From Nothopassalora personata (taxonomy: Eukaryota > Ascomycota > Dothideomycetes > Mycosphaerellales > Mycosphaerellaceae): a stretch of DNA of 64,000 nucleotides. How positions within the stretch are numbered: position 1 is the stretch's first letter; every line of letters starts with the position of its first letter. A program made the position numbers and the translations under genes. The notes below the pieces were generated by a model, which did no database searches, had not been told where the DNA came from, and saw only the letters and a list, made by a program, of their open reading frames with translations. Of this stretch, positions 22,375 through 31,908 are shown one piece after another. The DNA lies in assembly GCA_033816765.1 (NCBI GenBank), contig CM066290.1, positions 434,001 to 498,000 on the forward strand. Reading direction: 5' to 3'.

Positions 22375-23618
22375 CGCCGATGTCTTGAGTGCGAATTGTC
22401 GGAACTTGATGCTTGTGCCCTGAACGAGCTCTTGATGATGTCAAATTGCCTTTTGGTTCATGCAAAGTCCAGTGCGTGGGCTTTCGAGTCAAATTGTCAG
22501 CACCCAAGGCCAGCGATAGACATCCAGCAGAGCTCATTAAACTTGGGGTCTGATGGCTGCTTGCCAGCTCCTAGTCCCGCCGTGCTGAGTCTCTGTCAGA
22601 CCGTAACAGCTAGGCCAAGCTGAGCGCAATGCCTCGATGTAAGTGCTAGAGGTCGTTAGGTAATCAACATCTAGACCCCGACATGACCCGCATCGTGGTG
22701 GTTTGACTTGGCGAAGACCGGTCTAGAACAACAGCTGTATGCGAACGTACAGAGCTCATGCAGTCGTACAAAAGCCCGGAGCCTGACGTCCGGACTTCTT
22801 CTCTCTTGCGGTGTTCTCTTCGCAGTACACAACAAGGACTGCTGGTCTTGTCCCAGACGAGTATCAGCTTTAGACAAGGTATACCCCAGATTGATGGAGC
22901 TTTTTGGTGCTCGTAGCCCGAGCTGCGTACATGATAAAACTGTGGTCAATCGTCGGATCCAGTGTTCTAGAGCTCCTTCTCGTCCTCTTCCGGCCGGTAC
23001 GGCAGCGTCGGATTTTACATTTCAATTGTCAGTGTACATTCGAATCCTTCGTGCAACGCTGTCAGCTTGGAGCTCGAGTTGTGTGAGCGTGAACGAAGCA
23101 TGATGCCAGAACTGTGCGCTTCCATTAGCGTCCGACGGGAACGGTATCCTCACTGCCAATCATTGGATTGTCGAGGGGCCCGTATCAAATGTTCGGAGAG
23201 TCGGGCATACCACATGACGATTGTATGAGCGATTCGTGAACGAAGGGTGATGCCAGCTAGTATCGCCTGCCATTAGCGGCCGTCCCTTGAAGTTGATTCC
23301 GAGCCAGTAGCAGGACACCTTAGCAAAGGAGTAAGTACTAACTATGAGACGAGGGCCCAGTACTGCAGCCTCTGTCATACTTCGCTGATGCTGTCGATTG
23401 TTGAAAAAGGTGATGCTGTGCTTGCCAAAGGGAGATTTGCCGTCGTCCTGCGTTACATGGTACTTTACTTAGCGCCGGCTCTTTCAAAGCCAATGAGCAC
23501 CAGGTTGACTAAGCGCGGAATTGTCTATGCTTCCTTCGACATGTCTCCCATATCAGTCTGTTGAGCCTTTCTCGTATTCCCTCAGGATCCATGTCAATTC
23601 AAGACGTCTAGTAGCACG
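22375..23618. other. Intergenic with short dispersed repeats
   Basis: No gene is recognised. Two of three copies of a short diverged repeat lie here (23089-23130 and 23236-23279; the third is at 22176-22218). The region also holds the promoter of the CCDC97-like gene. Confidence 0.4.
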
Positions 23619-24313
23619 ATGCCGCACTTTCCAAGCCGCGACAGCGCCGTGGCAAGCGAGGAACTTTCCACACTGTGCCTCCCGGAGCAGAAAGAACATA
23701 TGTCTCCAGCGCACCAGGGGCCACCCAACCGCATCAGAGTCAAGAATCGGCGAAAACGCTATCTCGACCTCCACCCCGAGTACTTCCTCAGTGCCGAGCT
23801 CGAACTTGCAGGTTTGTGATCTCGCCATCTCCTCTGACAATCGCATTGCCGACCTCAACGTTAGACCCTTTACTGTACGACAGACTGGTGAGACGGTACC
23901 AGTCCGCAGATGAGCGAGAGAAAGAAGGTCGCCAACGAGGGTACACTGGTGTTCTCGAAGCAGATCTCGTCAGATCTGAAGCCAAGATCGATGCCCTCAA
24001 GCATCCGGATCCAAACAGTCCTATCGTCTACAAGCGCGATGGACGGGGCTCTATATATTCTGTAGACCAGGACGCAGAGGATCGTGATATGAGTAAAGAC
24101 GATGCTTGGGCGAGATGGATCGACGTGATGGGCCAGAGATTCATGCGCGGCGATGACAGCGACTTTGACTATGCCGCGGTAGATGGCAACGAGGACTTTG
24201 ACGATCGGGAAGAAGAAGACCGAAGCCGGCTTGAGGAGTACTTCCAAGGAGAGGAGGCTCAATTCCTTGGTGAAGGAACGCCGATTGGAGAGACTGGCGT
24301 TCAGGACTTCTGA
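23619..24313 (+). CDS. CCDC97-like coiled-coil domain protein
   Basis: A conserved eukaryotic protein family; the human member associates with U2 snRNP/SF3b, so a nuclear role in splicing is likely by homology. Exons are 23619-23811 and 23865-24313 (intron GTTTGT..GTTAG, 53 nt, phase 1), total about 213 aa. Seen: the N-terminal NRRKRYLDLHPEYFLS block, joined through the splice as AELELADPLLYDRLVRRYQ, then the EREKEGRQRGYTGVLEADL block, and a C-terminal KDDAWARWIDVMGQRFMRG motif. An acidic segment DFDYAAVDGNEDFDDREEED follows. All are family hallmarks in the right order. Using the other upstream frame (23675 start) would lose the first block, so the spliced model is preferred. Confidence 0.87.
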
Positions 24314-24485
24314 AGGTGTTACTGCCGAAGCACAAGGGGTCCATATTGCGTCTTGAGCATCGAGATGTGGTACAGCTATGTCAGTGTTGTTTCGGCTTCG
24401 GTTGTGACACTGTGCTCTGCTCTCCTGCCATTGGCACTTCACAGACTCCAGCCGTGACACTGTACGGGCAGTTGCATCGTGATAC

Positions 24486-25343
24486 TTGAGTAGACGATGC
24501 GTCGAGTCACCAGCTCCTCTCCCTCATCAAGTAGGTCTGAGAAAGTCGTGTCCTACTTCGCGGCAGTCTTTCAATCCATCATCTGCACGAGGCACGAGTG
24601 CTCCCACCTTCCAGGAAAAAAGCGATATGGACCAGTCCACTCAGCACCGACGACGGCAGGCGACCAGATCAGAGCATGAGGCATCCATTGACGCAGACTG
24701 GGTCGTTCAAGCGGAAGATTCAGTTCTGACCACTTTCACACCCTCCATCCGCTCCAATAGCGGTATCGTCACACCAATCTTAACACGCACCCCTACTGGC
24801 CCTGGAGACACCGACACAGGTCCAGTGGTAGTTCCTATCACGGCCATGGGATCCGCTACACACGTACCTACGAATTCTCCTAATCTTCCGGTCGACGGCT
24901 CCACGATCTCATCCCCAGCGACAATTCCCAGCACAACTTCGACAACCCAATATCCCTCGTCCGTCACTGTGCTGCCTCCAGCGGCCAAGCAAGGATCAGC
25001 TCCTCAACTGTACCTAATCGCTGGCGCGAGCGCAGGTGTCGCTTTCATGCTTCTCGTGATCGGTCTAGCAGTCATCGTGCGGAGGTACAGGAAGCGATGC
25101 AAGCAACAACGACGTCAGGAGGCGGCCATCGCGGAACTCTCGACAGACGACGGATGCGCGGTGTATGAGGCTGCGGCTACCGTCACGCGACCAGAAATTC
25201 AGGCCAATGTACGCGTAGAGCTGGAGGGAGGGTGGCATGGATGGGAAGCGTCCCCTCGTTCCCCAAAGATGCCGTGTAGCATATTCGATGACGATTGCGA
25301 TGAGCAGCACACTGGAAAAAGGAGCATGATGCAGACGGCCTGA
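24486..25343 (+). CDS. Single-pass membrane protein with Ser/Thr-rich region
   Basis: An open frame of 285 codons, with a second in-frame ATG at codon 48 (24627) that may be the real start. Residues about 75-165 are rich in Ser, Thr and Pro, as in O-mannosylated fungal cell-surface proteins. One clear membrane segment follows (LYLIAGASAGVAFMLLVIGL) and then a strongly basic stop-transfer stretch RRYRKRCKQQRRQE, leaving a cytosolic tail of about 90 residues. This layout resembles WSC/MID2-type surface sensors or adhesin-like proteins, but no signal peptide or cysteine domain is visible. Either a 5' exon with the signal sequence is missing or the gene is atypical. The function is unassigned. 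Confidence 0.6.
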   Translation: MSRRCVESPAPLPHQVGLRKSCPTSRQSFNPSSARGTSAPTFQEKSDMDQSTQHRRRQATRSEHEASIDADWVVQAEDSVLTTFTPSIRSNSGIVTPILTRTPTGPGDTDTGPVVVPITAMGSATHVPTNSPNLPVDGSTISSPATIPSTTSTTQYPSSVTVLPPAAKQGSAPQLYLIAGASAGVAFMLLVIGLAVIVRRYRKRCKQQRRQEAAIAELSTDDGCAVYEAAATVTRPEIQANVRVELEGGWHGWEASPRSPKMPCSIFDDDCDEQHTGKRSMMQTA

Positions 25344-25801
25344 GACTTCATCTGGCATTCATAAGCATGATTGACAACCCGGACATGACAAGTCATGAGA
25401 AACTGGAGACATTTCACTTCATTGTTGCTAGCCAATGCCATACGGGCCAGGACCTTAGCACCCACAGGCCCAGCATACCTAGGATCATGCACTACATGCC
25501 CCACCATCAGTAACCAAAATTTCGGAATCAAGTACCCACCACACTTCGCAGTGCCCGAAAAATAACGAAGTTCCTTCTCCAGGACCTTGCGGCGCCGGCT
25601 TCTGGTGGCCGTCAACACTATAGTTGCTCGTAATGCCTACAAGAAGCTGTTGCCAACAGTACTGACGTATGTCCCTATCTAAGATGTCATCGCCCGGCAT
25701 TTGCCTCTAACTTTGGCTAATCGTCCGGTTCTGTAAGTGTGATGCGAGATGCGAATGATGGCGAATCGTGCTTCGAGAAGCATGTATATGGTGCGCAGGA
25801 T
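25344..25801. other. Short convergent intergenic region
   Basis: The 3' flanks of the membrane-protein gene (+) and the kinase gene (-). Nothing else recognised. Confidence 0.4.
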
Positions 25802-27398
25802 CTAGAAGTCGGGGAACAATGCTCGGTGTCTGTGGTGTTGTTAGCTCGTCTTTTACGTGAAAGAACGTGGAATGCTCACGGATCATCACCAGTCGCGCCA
25901 TATGCTTCAGTCTCCTCAGGGTACTTGTCGAATAGACTTGCATCACCTGCGCCTCCTCGAACAGGTGGCACGTACGGAGCATCAATGTCCTTTTTGCTGA
26001 GTCGTTCCCATGTCACTTCTGCGAACCAGGAGTGTTGCATGACGTCCTTGGAACCGCCGTGTAAGTTACCCAGCCGCTTGGTCAAGTCCGCCGTAATCAG
26101 CTTCGAAAGCAGGTCTTGTGCATCGGGGTGTATGTATGGTGGGTATTTGACCCGACCCTTGAGGATGTTTTCGTAGATCTTGAGCGGTGAGCCAGAATCC
26201 CAGAAAGGTGTGAAACCAGCCAACATTTCGAAGATCAGGATACCCAAGCTCCACCTACAATTTCAAGTCAGTTCCTGATCAGCTCCGCGGCTCGCCAGTT
26301 ATTTACTTACCAATCTACGCTCTTGTTGTATCCTTTGCTGCTCACAACTTCCGGTGCGAGATAATCTGGCGTTCCGCAGAGCGTCCATGTTATGTCGGGA
26401 ACCTCTTTTGCGAATCCAAAGTCGGTGATTTTGATGTGTCCGTGCCGGTCCAGAAGCAAGTTCTCCGGCTTCAGATCGCGGTAGATAATATTCATGCTAT
26501 GCAAATAGTCCAGCGCGAGCGTGACTTCGGCGGCGTAGAACTTGGCGACTGGGTTCGGGAAGCGCTGCGACTTTCGCAAGAGACTGAACAGCTCACCACC
26601 TTCAATAAAGTCCATGACCATGTACAGGTTCTTCGAGTCTTGCCATGTGCCCCAGAGTGTAATCAAGAAAGGATGTCTGCATCGCTGCAGCATCTTTCGC
26701 TCGTCGTTTGTGTGCTCCACCTGCTTCATCTTGTAGACCTGCGCCTTCTTGAGCACTTTGACTGCATAGAAGCGCTGGTTGTGCTTGCTCTGGACCAGGT
26801 GCACACGTCCGAAAGATCCAGTTCCGAGCGTTCGCCGTATTTCGAAGTCCTGCAGTGTGTATTTCCCCTTCGTCTCGCGCAGTGGGTTCGTGACGGGCTT
26901 CGCAGGCGGCGCGTTGATTGTGGGGATATTGTGGTCGCCATTGCTCGGGGCAGACGGTGGTGCGAATCCGGAGTCGTGCTGCGAGACCGTGTTGTACCCC
27001 TCCTGCTGCTGGTGTTGCTGGTGTTGCTGGTGTTGCTGGTGTTGCTGGTGTTGCTGGTGTTGCTGGTGTTGCTGGTGTTGCTGGTGTTGCTGGTGTTGCT
27101 GGTGTTGCTGGTGTTGCTGGTGGTTCATGAGGTTCTGGATCGAGGGCTGTACTTGCGCGCCCATGCCTGGGTGCGCCTGCGATGGCGTCTGGCCGGGAGG
27201 AACGGCGACGGAGTTTTGCTGCGGCGTGTCGGCGGAGTGCGGGTCGGCGAAGATGTTGCTGGTCTTGGAGAGGGTTGGCGTGATCGGCGAGCCGCCTTTG
27301 TCTAGAGTGGGTGACGTAGGTGAGTTGATGCTGTTGTTGTCAGACCCCTGCGATGAGTCCTTGGTGCGCTTCTTTTTGAGGAAGCCGAGTGACGGCAT
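25802..27398 (-). CDS. cAMP-dependent protein kinase catalytic subunit
   Basis: An AGC-family Ser/Thr kinase, the effector of the cAMP pathway controlling growth and development in fungi. Exons are 27398-26311, 26254-25880 and 25829-25802, with introns GTAAGT..TGTAG and GTGAGC..CACAG, giving about 496 aa. Seen: the glycine loop [11 protein letters not shown], the lysine in [31 protein letters not shown], the activation-loop [31 protein letters not shown] recovered across the first intron, and the C-terminal hydrophobic motif LFPDF, which is encoded by a 28-nt last exon. The start [14 protein letters not shown] fits known fungal PKA subunits; the frame stays open for 100 codons further upstream. 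The N-terminal region is disordered and carries a His-Gln-Gln repeat. The protein should bind the regulatory subunit in the cytosol. Confidence 0.93.
27015..27122. repeat. 9-bp microsatellite coding for His-Gln-Gln repeats
   Basis: Twelve uninterrupted copies of TTGCTGGTG, plus a flanking variant unit, lie within the PKA gene and encode a His-Gln-Gln tract in the disordered N-terminal region. The units are nearly identical in DNA, so the tract is young or is being homogenised by slippage and may vary in length among isolates. Confidence 0.9.
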
Positions 27399-28839
27399 GG
27401 AGGTCGAGCTGGGGTGTGAGGTGGAGCTGGAGCTGGGGATGCTGGGGATGCTGGGGATGCCGTGACTGCTGGGGCTGGAGGGTCTCTTCCGCTTCTGTGG
27501 AACGCAGGGAGGAGGACGAGCGCCGGCGGAGGAAGCCAATTTCCTCGCTGTATCTCGGTTGCCAGAGCTACCTGAGGCTCTGGCGGTGCGGTGGAATGCG
27601 CGGAGACCCAGATGGACGTCGGAGGGGACAGGCACGCGGGAGAGAGCGGGACCGGCCACGGACAGCAAGCTGGAGGTAACTTTACAGGCAGTCCTCACAG
27701 CCGGAGATACGCTTCACTGCTGGGATCCTGTGCTGGTCTGTCCTGTCCTGTCCGTCGGTCGCTTGTGATCCGTCGGCCTGACGCAAACGTGATGCCCCGG
27801 CTGCCGCTGGACCAGCCGTCAGGTGTATACGGCACACTGTTTGCGGGCAGATAGATCTGTCTGAGACGTGCCCACTGTATCCGCTGGCGGTCCCACGGGC
27901 AGCTGCAGAGCTTCAGCGTGTTTCAGCGGCGCCCAGAGACGTGTGTCTACGCGGATGCCGTACAGTGTCGTACAAGCTGAGGTCGGCTGCTGGGTGGAGC
28001 TCGATGCACATTTGCTTGTGCTGAGGAATGACTAGAGGCAGAAAGATGCGCCGGGTGAGTGAGTGAATGAACGAATGAATGGATGGATGGATGGATGGAT
28101 GCAATGCGCGCTGAATGTCTCGCAGTGGCTGGGTCACGCAAACGTCTTTAGGTGAGGAATGCCGCTAGCCGAGTGTCGTAATGGCGACCAAGAATCGTGC
28201 CACGGGCTTTGCGTCGGTCCAACGTTGCGCTCTCAGGTCGAATGATGCGATGTTGATTGCGGATTAGGCAGTTGGCTATGTCGCGGTCGGTAGGTTGGCG
28301 GAGGGCATTGAGGACAGCGAGCGAATGAGTAGCGAGCGATGTAATAACAATAACACCGAGCTCTCTCCTCTTACAATCGAGACGAAGCGGGGGTCGCTAG
28401 CATCCCGTCGCTGCGCCTTCCCATGTGGCACCACGGCATATAATACAATACATGTACTGACTGCCAAGAAGGCACGACGAGAGAATGAGACGAACGACCT
28501 GTGTCGCGCCGACATTGGCTCACATGTGGATATATCGAGTTGGCTATGCCGAACGAAATGCGAGGCTGGAATGCAATCATGAGTAATAGTGGAGCGCCAT
28601 TCAAATATAATCAATGTTTCATCAGCACTCTGAGACGAAACGACACACATCTGACCAATAGAACTATTGTGCCCGCTCATCACCAACGACACATAATAAA
28701 GCACCATCCATCCTCATCTCGGTCGTCAAGCACGCCTCTGCGAGCTGCGCTTGCCGGGAATGCAGCCGCCACCATGGACAATATACAACGCCGCGCACAG
28801 GTAGATACTGTAGGCACGAGGGTGCTGATATCGGCATAT
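27399..28839. other. PKA upstream region, no second gene recognised
   Basis: The PKA frame is open to 27698, but its start is set at 27398. The rest likely holds a long 5' UTR and promoter. A GAAT/GGAT tetranucleotide repeat lies at about 28054-28101. Nothing else is supported. Confidence 0.4.
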
Positions 28840-29389
28840 CTAGCGGCCGCGGCCTGGTCGGCCTCAGTTTGCCTTTCTCCGTATATGCGTATATGCCGGC
28901 GGCACAAATTGGGATTCTACGCCTTTTATGCCTGTTCGCTTATTTGCTTATATGCCTATTTGCCTATTTCGCGCGAGATGAAAAAACCTAAGAACCTATC
29001 TATATATTTAGGAATACTAGGCGTAAGAGTTCGTTGCGCGTGGTGCAGTCGCACGTCGTGCACAGCCTAATGAAATGAAAATTACGCTACCTGTTGTCTG
29101 GGTGACCATAGTCAATATTTGATCGGAATGCCCTAAGTTTAGTGGAGGTGTGCACGACGTGCGACTGTGCACCACGCGCAACGAACTTCTATTAGACAGT
29201 ACGATACTCGCTAAGCCAATAAGATAGGTCTTTTGTAAAGTTTACTGCAAAGTCCCACTCTAGAACAAGCAAATAGGCATGTAAGAAAATAAGCAAATAG
29301 ACATAAAAAGGCCTAGGATCGCAATTTGTACCGCCGGCATATAAGAACCGAATTCGTGAGAAACATGGCCGACCAGGCTACGAGGCTAG
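28840..29389. mobile_element. Foldback element (long imperfect inverted repeat)
   Basis: About 550 bp in which the left half is an imperfect reverse complement of the right half. Matching arms include CCTGGTCGGCC (28853) with GGCCGACCAGG (29367-29377), a TATATGCCGGCGGCACAAATT block with its complement near 29330, TGCTTATATGCCTATTTGCC with its complement near 29265, and an inner arm at 29028-29064 complementary to 29149-29187 (AGTTCGTTGCGCGTGGTGCA and the following GTCGCACGTCGTGCACA). The unpaired centre is about 85 bp. No ORF is present. It could be a non-autonomous foldback or MITE-like DNA transposon, or two opposed insertions of one repeat. No target-site duplication was found. Confidence 0.75.
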
Positions 29390-29424
29390 CCTCACGTTAG
29401 TCGAGTCCTATGATCAGGTTGTAC

Positions 29425-30815
29425 TCATGTGGCAACGACGGCACTCAAGAGATCCATGATGCGGTTCAGTCCAATAGAAATGCCATTTCCGGTTCCGCGG
29501 TGGGCTGAAGGAAGCACCTCCGGAGTATAGGCGTACAGCGTTCCACAGTGAATGTTCTGTGCCGCGGGTTAGTATGATCAGGCTGTCCGATCTTCGCATG
29601 CGCGACTTCGTTTTCTTGTTTGGCCCAGATCGTTCGCGTCGTCCTGATGAACGGCGGCACAGCACTCGGGGATTATTGGCCCGCAACACCGTATCGCCGT
29701 TTTCTCGGCATGGTTTACGTTGGTACTCCCCAGGATTTGACGCGTGCCATACCATGGAGTATGATGATTGGCACATCACCCTAACATGGCAATATTCCGA
29801 TCCTCGAGCAGCCGATGGTCATGTAGAGGTGAAGGAACGGGCAGCACGAGACTCATTGGCACTGTGCTAGGTTGTAACGTATAATGGCAAAGCCGGATTC
29901 GGAGTCGTTTATGATGAGCACTCTGTGATTGCAGGATGCGGTGATAGGCACAACACCTAGACATATGGCAGATCTCGTTTGAACGTCGGTGTCGTCTTCG
30001 CAGGCAGAGGCGTGCTCACACAAATATCCGAGGTTTCCAGACACTTTGCGTAGGAGTGCCAAGTGTGATGATAGGCACATCACCCGGACAAAGCAACGCT
30101 CAATCCCAAGGCTGATATAGCTTGTGGTGGTGCGAAATGTGTTCCAGTCGGTGGTTCAACGTCGTCCAGCAAGGGCTGGTGGCCAAATTCGTTGCCACCG
30201 AGCGCTTCATCTAGATATTGAAATTTACTCCGACGCTCCAACACAATGCCCCGTAGTGGAATAGCGAAGAGACTAACAGTCCGTGCGAGGGTGCGCGTCG
30301 AGCTATGCCCAAGGGATAGAACTATAGCATCGCAATTCGAGTCTGAGGTGCACGAAGAGACTCTTGACATGCGTGCCAACTTCGCCAAAAGAGAAGCGTT
30401 TGCTGGCATGGGCGGAAACCGATCCACGGCGGTCATTTCCGGTAGCCGCTCCAGCGACATCACAAGCCTCCATACGCTCAAGGGTCAAGCTGCAGGGTCT
30501 GTTGTATTTCTTCGCAATAAATTGCAAGTTCTCCACAACCTCGGCGTCTGTGCCCATGCCAACCAGGTATTTGGGAGTCTCTCTGAGCCTGATGACTGTC
30601 ACACGTGCCAAGCTCATGGCGAGGACGAGAGCTCCACTAGTGAACCACATGTATCTCCAGCCAGCGTTGTTGCTCCGGCCACAAGCAATGCCCGTATCGG
30701 CCGGGTCACTGCAGGGGAAAGTTGGCATGAATATCCAAGCGAAAAGTCCTGCAACGAGCTGACCAACACCCCACCACGAAGCCATCAAAGTCAGAAGCCA
30801 CTGGTCCTTGACAGA
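29425..30815 (-). pseudogene. MFS transporter relic (phosphate/sugar-porter-like subfamily)
   Basis: Two well-preserved islands on the minus strand belong to a major facilitator protein. At 30815-30430 there is VKDQWLLTLMASWWGVGQLV, NAGWRYMWFTSGALVLAMSL, and RLRETPKYLVGMGTDAEVVE followed by KKYNRPCSLTLE. At 29555-29425 there is TLYAYTPEVLPSAHRGTGNG followed by ISIGLNRIMDLLSAVVAT and a stop. The first five or so membrane helices are missing, the sequence between the islands is frameshifted and mostly unrecognisable, and the C terminus stops early. The upstream end is fused in frame to a glycosyltransferase relic at about 30815-30842. Non-functional. Confidence 0.75.
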
Positions 30816-30841
30816 TAATGGTTGAGCGACAGCAAAGAGGC

Positions 30842-31659
30842 ACCCAGCATCAGGGAAAGTCTTACCCAGCACACAATCGCCCGCCCAATGACCATCTGTG
30901 AAGCCCTCAGTCTCGTCTTTATGCGCTGCATAGTAGTCGACGACGAGACGCATTGCTGGCTGCGACAGGGGAAATCCCGAAGCGGCCATGTGCGAATTCG
31001 TCTTCGCCACTCTGGACCGCGCTGCCGATGGAGTACGACTTAGTGTGGATCAGTGCAGCGGTATATCGGAGGACCGAAGACCATGGTAGGAACGTGTCGG
31101 CTCCGATGAACATGTACCACCTCATGTCTGCGTAGTCGTGTAGAGTGCGGTTCATCATTGGTATGAACTCCCACTTATCGAGTTTCCAGCCTGGTTTCTC
31201 GATCTTGCCGATGCACGAGGTCAAAGTGTCGTCGGGTTCGTGGAGTTCGGTATCTGCCAGCGTCTGTCTGCCGAGGTCCTTGAGGCGCCGGTGGAGCTCG
31301 CGACCGGGATGTTCCATTTGAATGGTTGAGTTTATAGAGTCGAGAGCGTCAATTATGTGCGTACCCTGGACGACCTCATCGTGGTCGGACAAGACCATGT
31401 AATGCGGCAAGTATTGTGCAGATGTTTGGAAGTGTATTGGTAACCTGCTTTCTATCTGCGTCAACCCGGTTCTGATGACCGCCAGGGTAAGTTCAGCGCC
31501 CGGAAGGTCTTTGCAAGAGAACGGCCGCGGAACCTCTTCAGTCGAGATGTCGCTCATCTTTAGTAGCTGATGTGGAGGCCAGAGCCAAAACAAGAATACC
31601 AGTGCCAAACTCGCGCCAGCGAGCACTATCACTCCCTGGCACCTTTTGTTGCTATGCAT
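30842..31659 (-). pseudogene. GT31-type glycosyltransferase relic
   Basis: The frame from 31659 begins with a type II membrane anchor (GVIVLAGASLALVFLFWLW) and continues with LTQIESRLPIHFQTSAQYLP, LSDHDE, and the donor-binding region MRWYMFIGADTFLPWSSVLR, whose ADT corresponds to the DXD motif, then SIGSAVQSGEDEFAHG. There, near 30980, a one-base shift moves the continuing family sequence (SGFPLSQPAMRLVVDYYAAH, then EGFTDGHWAGDCVLGKTF) into another frame. That frame ends abruptly at PDAG, where it runs into transporter sequence. The C-terminal part of the enzyme is missing. The family is typical of fungal Golgi fringe-like transferases. Frameshift plus truncation argue for a pseudogene; a sequencing error could explain only the frameshift. 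Confidence 0.75.
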
Positions 31660-31908
31660 ATCAGCCTGATTTGCGGTAGCAATGTTCTAAGACTTTATCC
31701 ATCGCTGTCGAAGCCTGGGCTTTCTCAGAACGCACGCGATGTTGCGAGTGGACAGTTCGCAGGTCGCCAAGTCGCTTCTCCGCTAAACTGAGCTTTCACA
31801 TGCTTGACCTCTGCAACTATGCGCATGAGCTCGAATCTTTCACAAAAACCGTGTAGTTTCATAGCCATATTCCCGGTTGTGTCCCGCGGATCGCCTTGCT
31901 AATATGCA

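Noticed and set aside
26436..27465. Long plus-strand open frames opposite the PKA gene, with Leu-Val or Cys-Trp repeat translations
   Set aside because: They are shadows of the kinase coding strand; the repeats are the complement of the His-Gln-Gln microsatellite.
30303..31010. A single 235-aa gene
   Set aside because: Its first quarter is frameshifted glycosyltransferase and the rest is transporter; it is a fused relic, not one gene.
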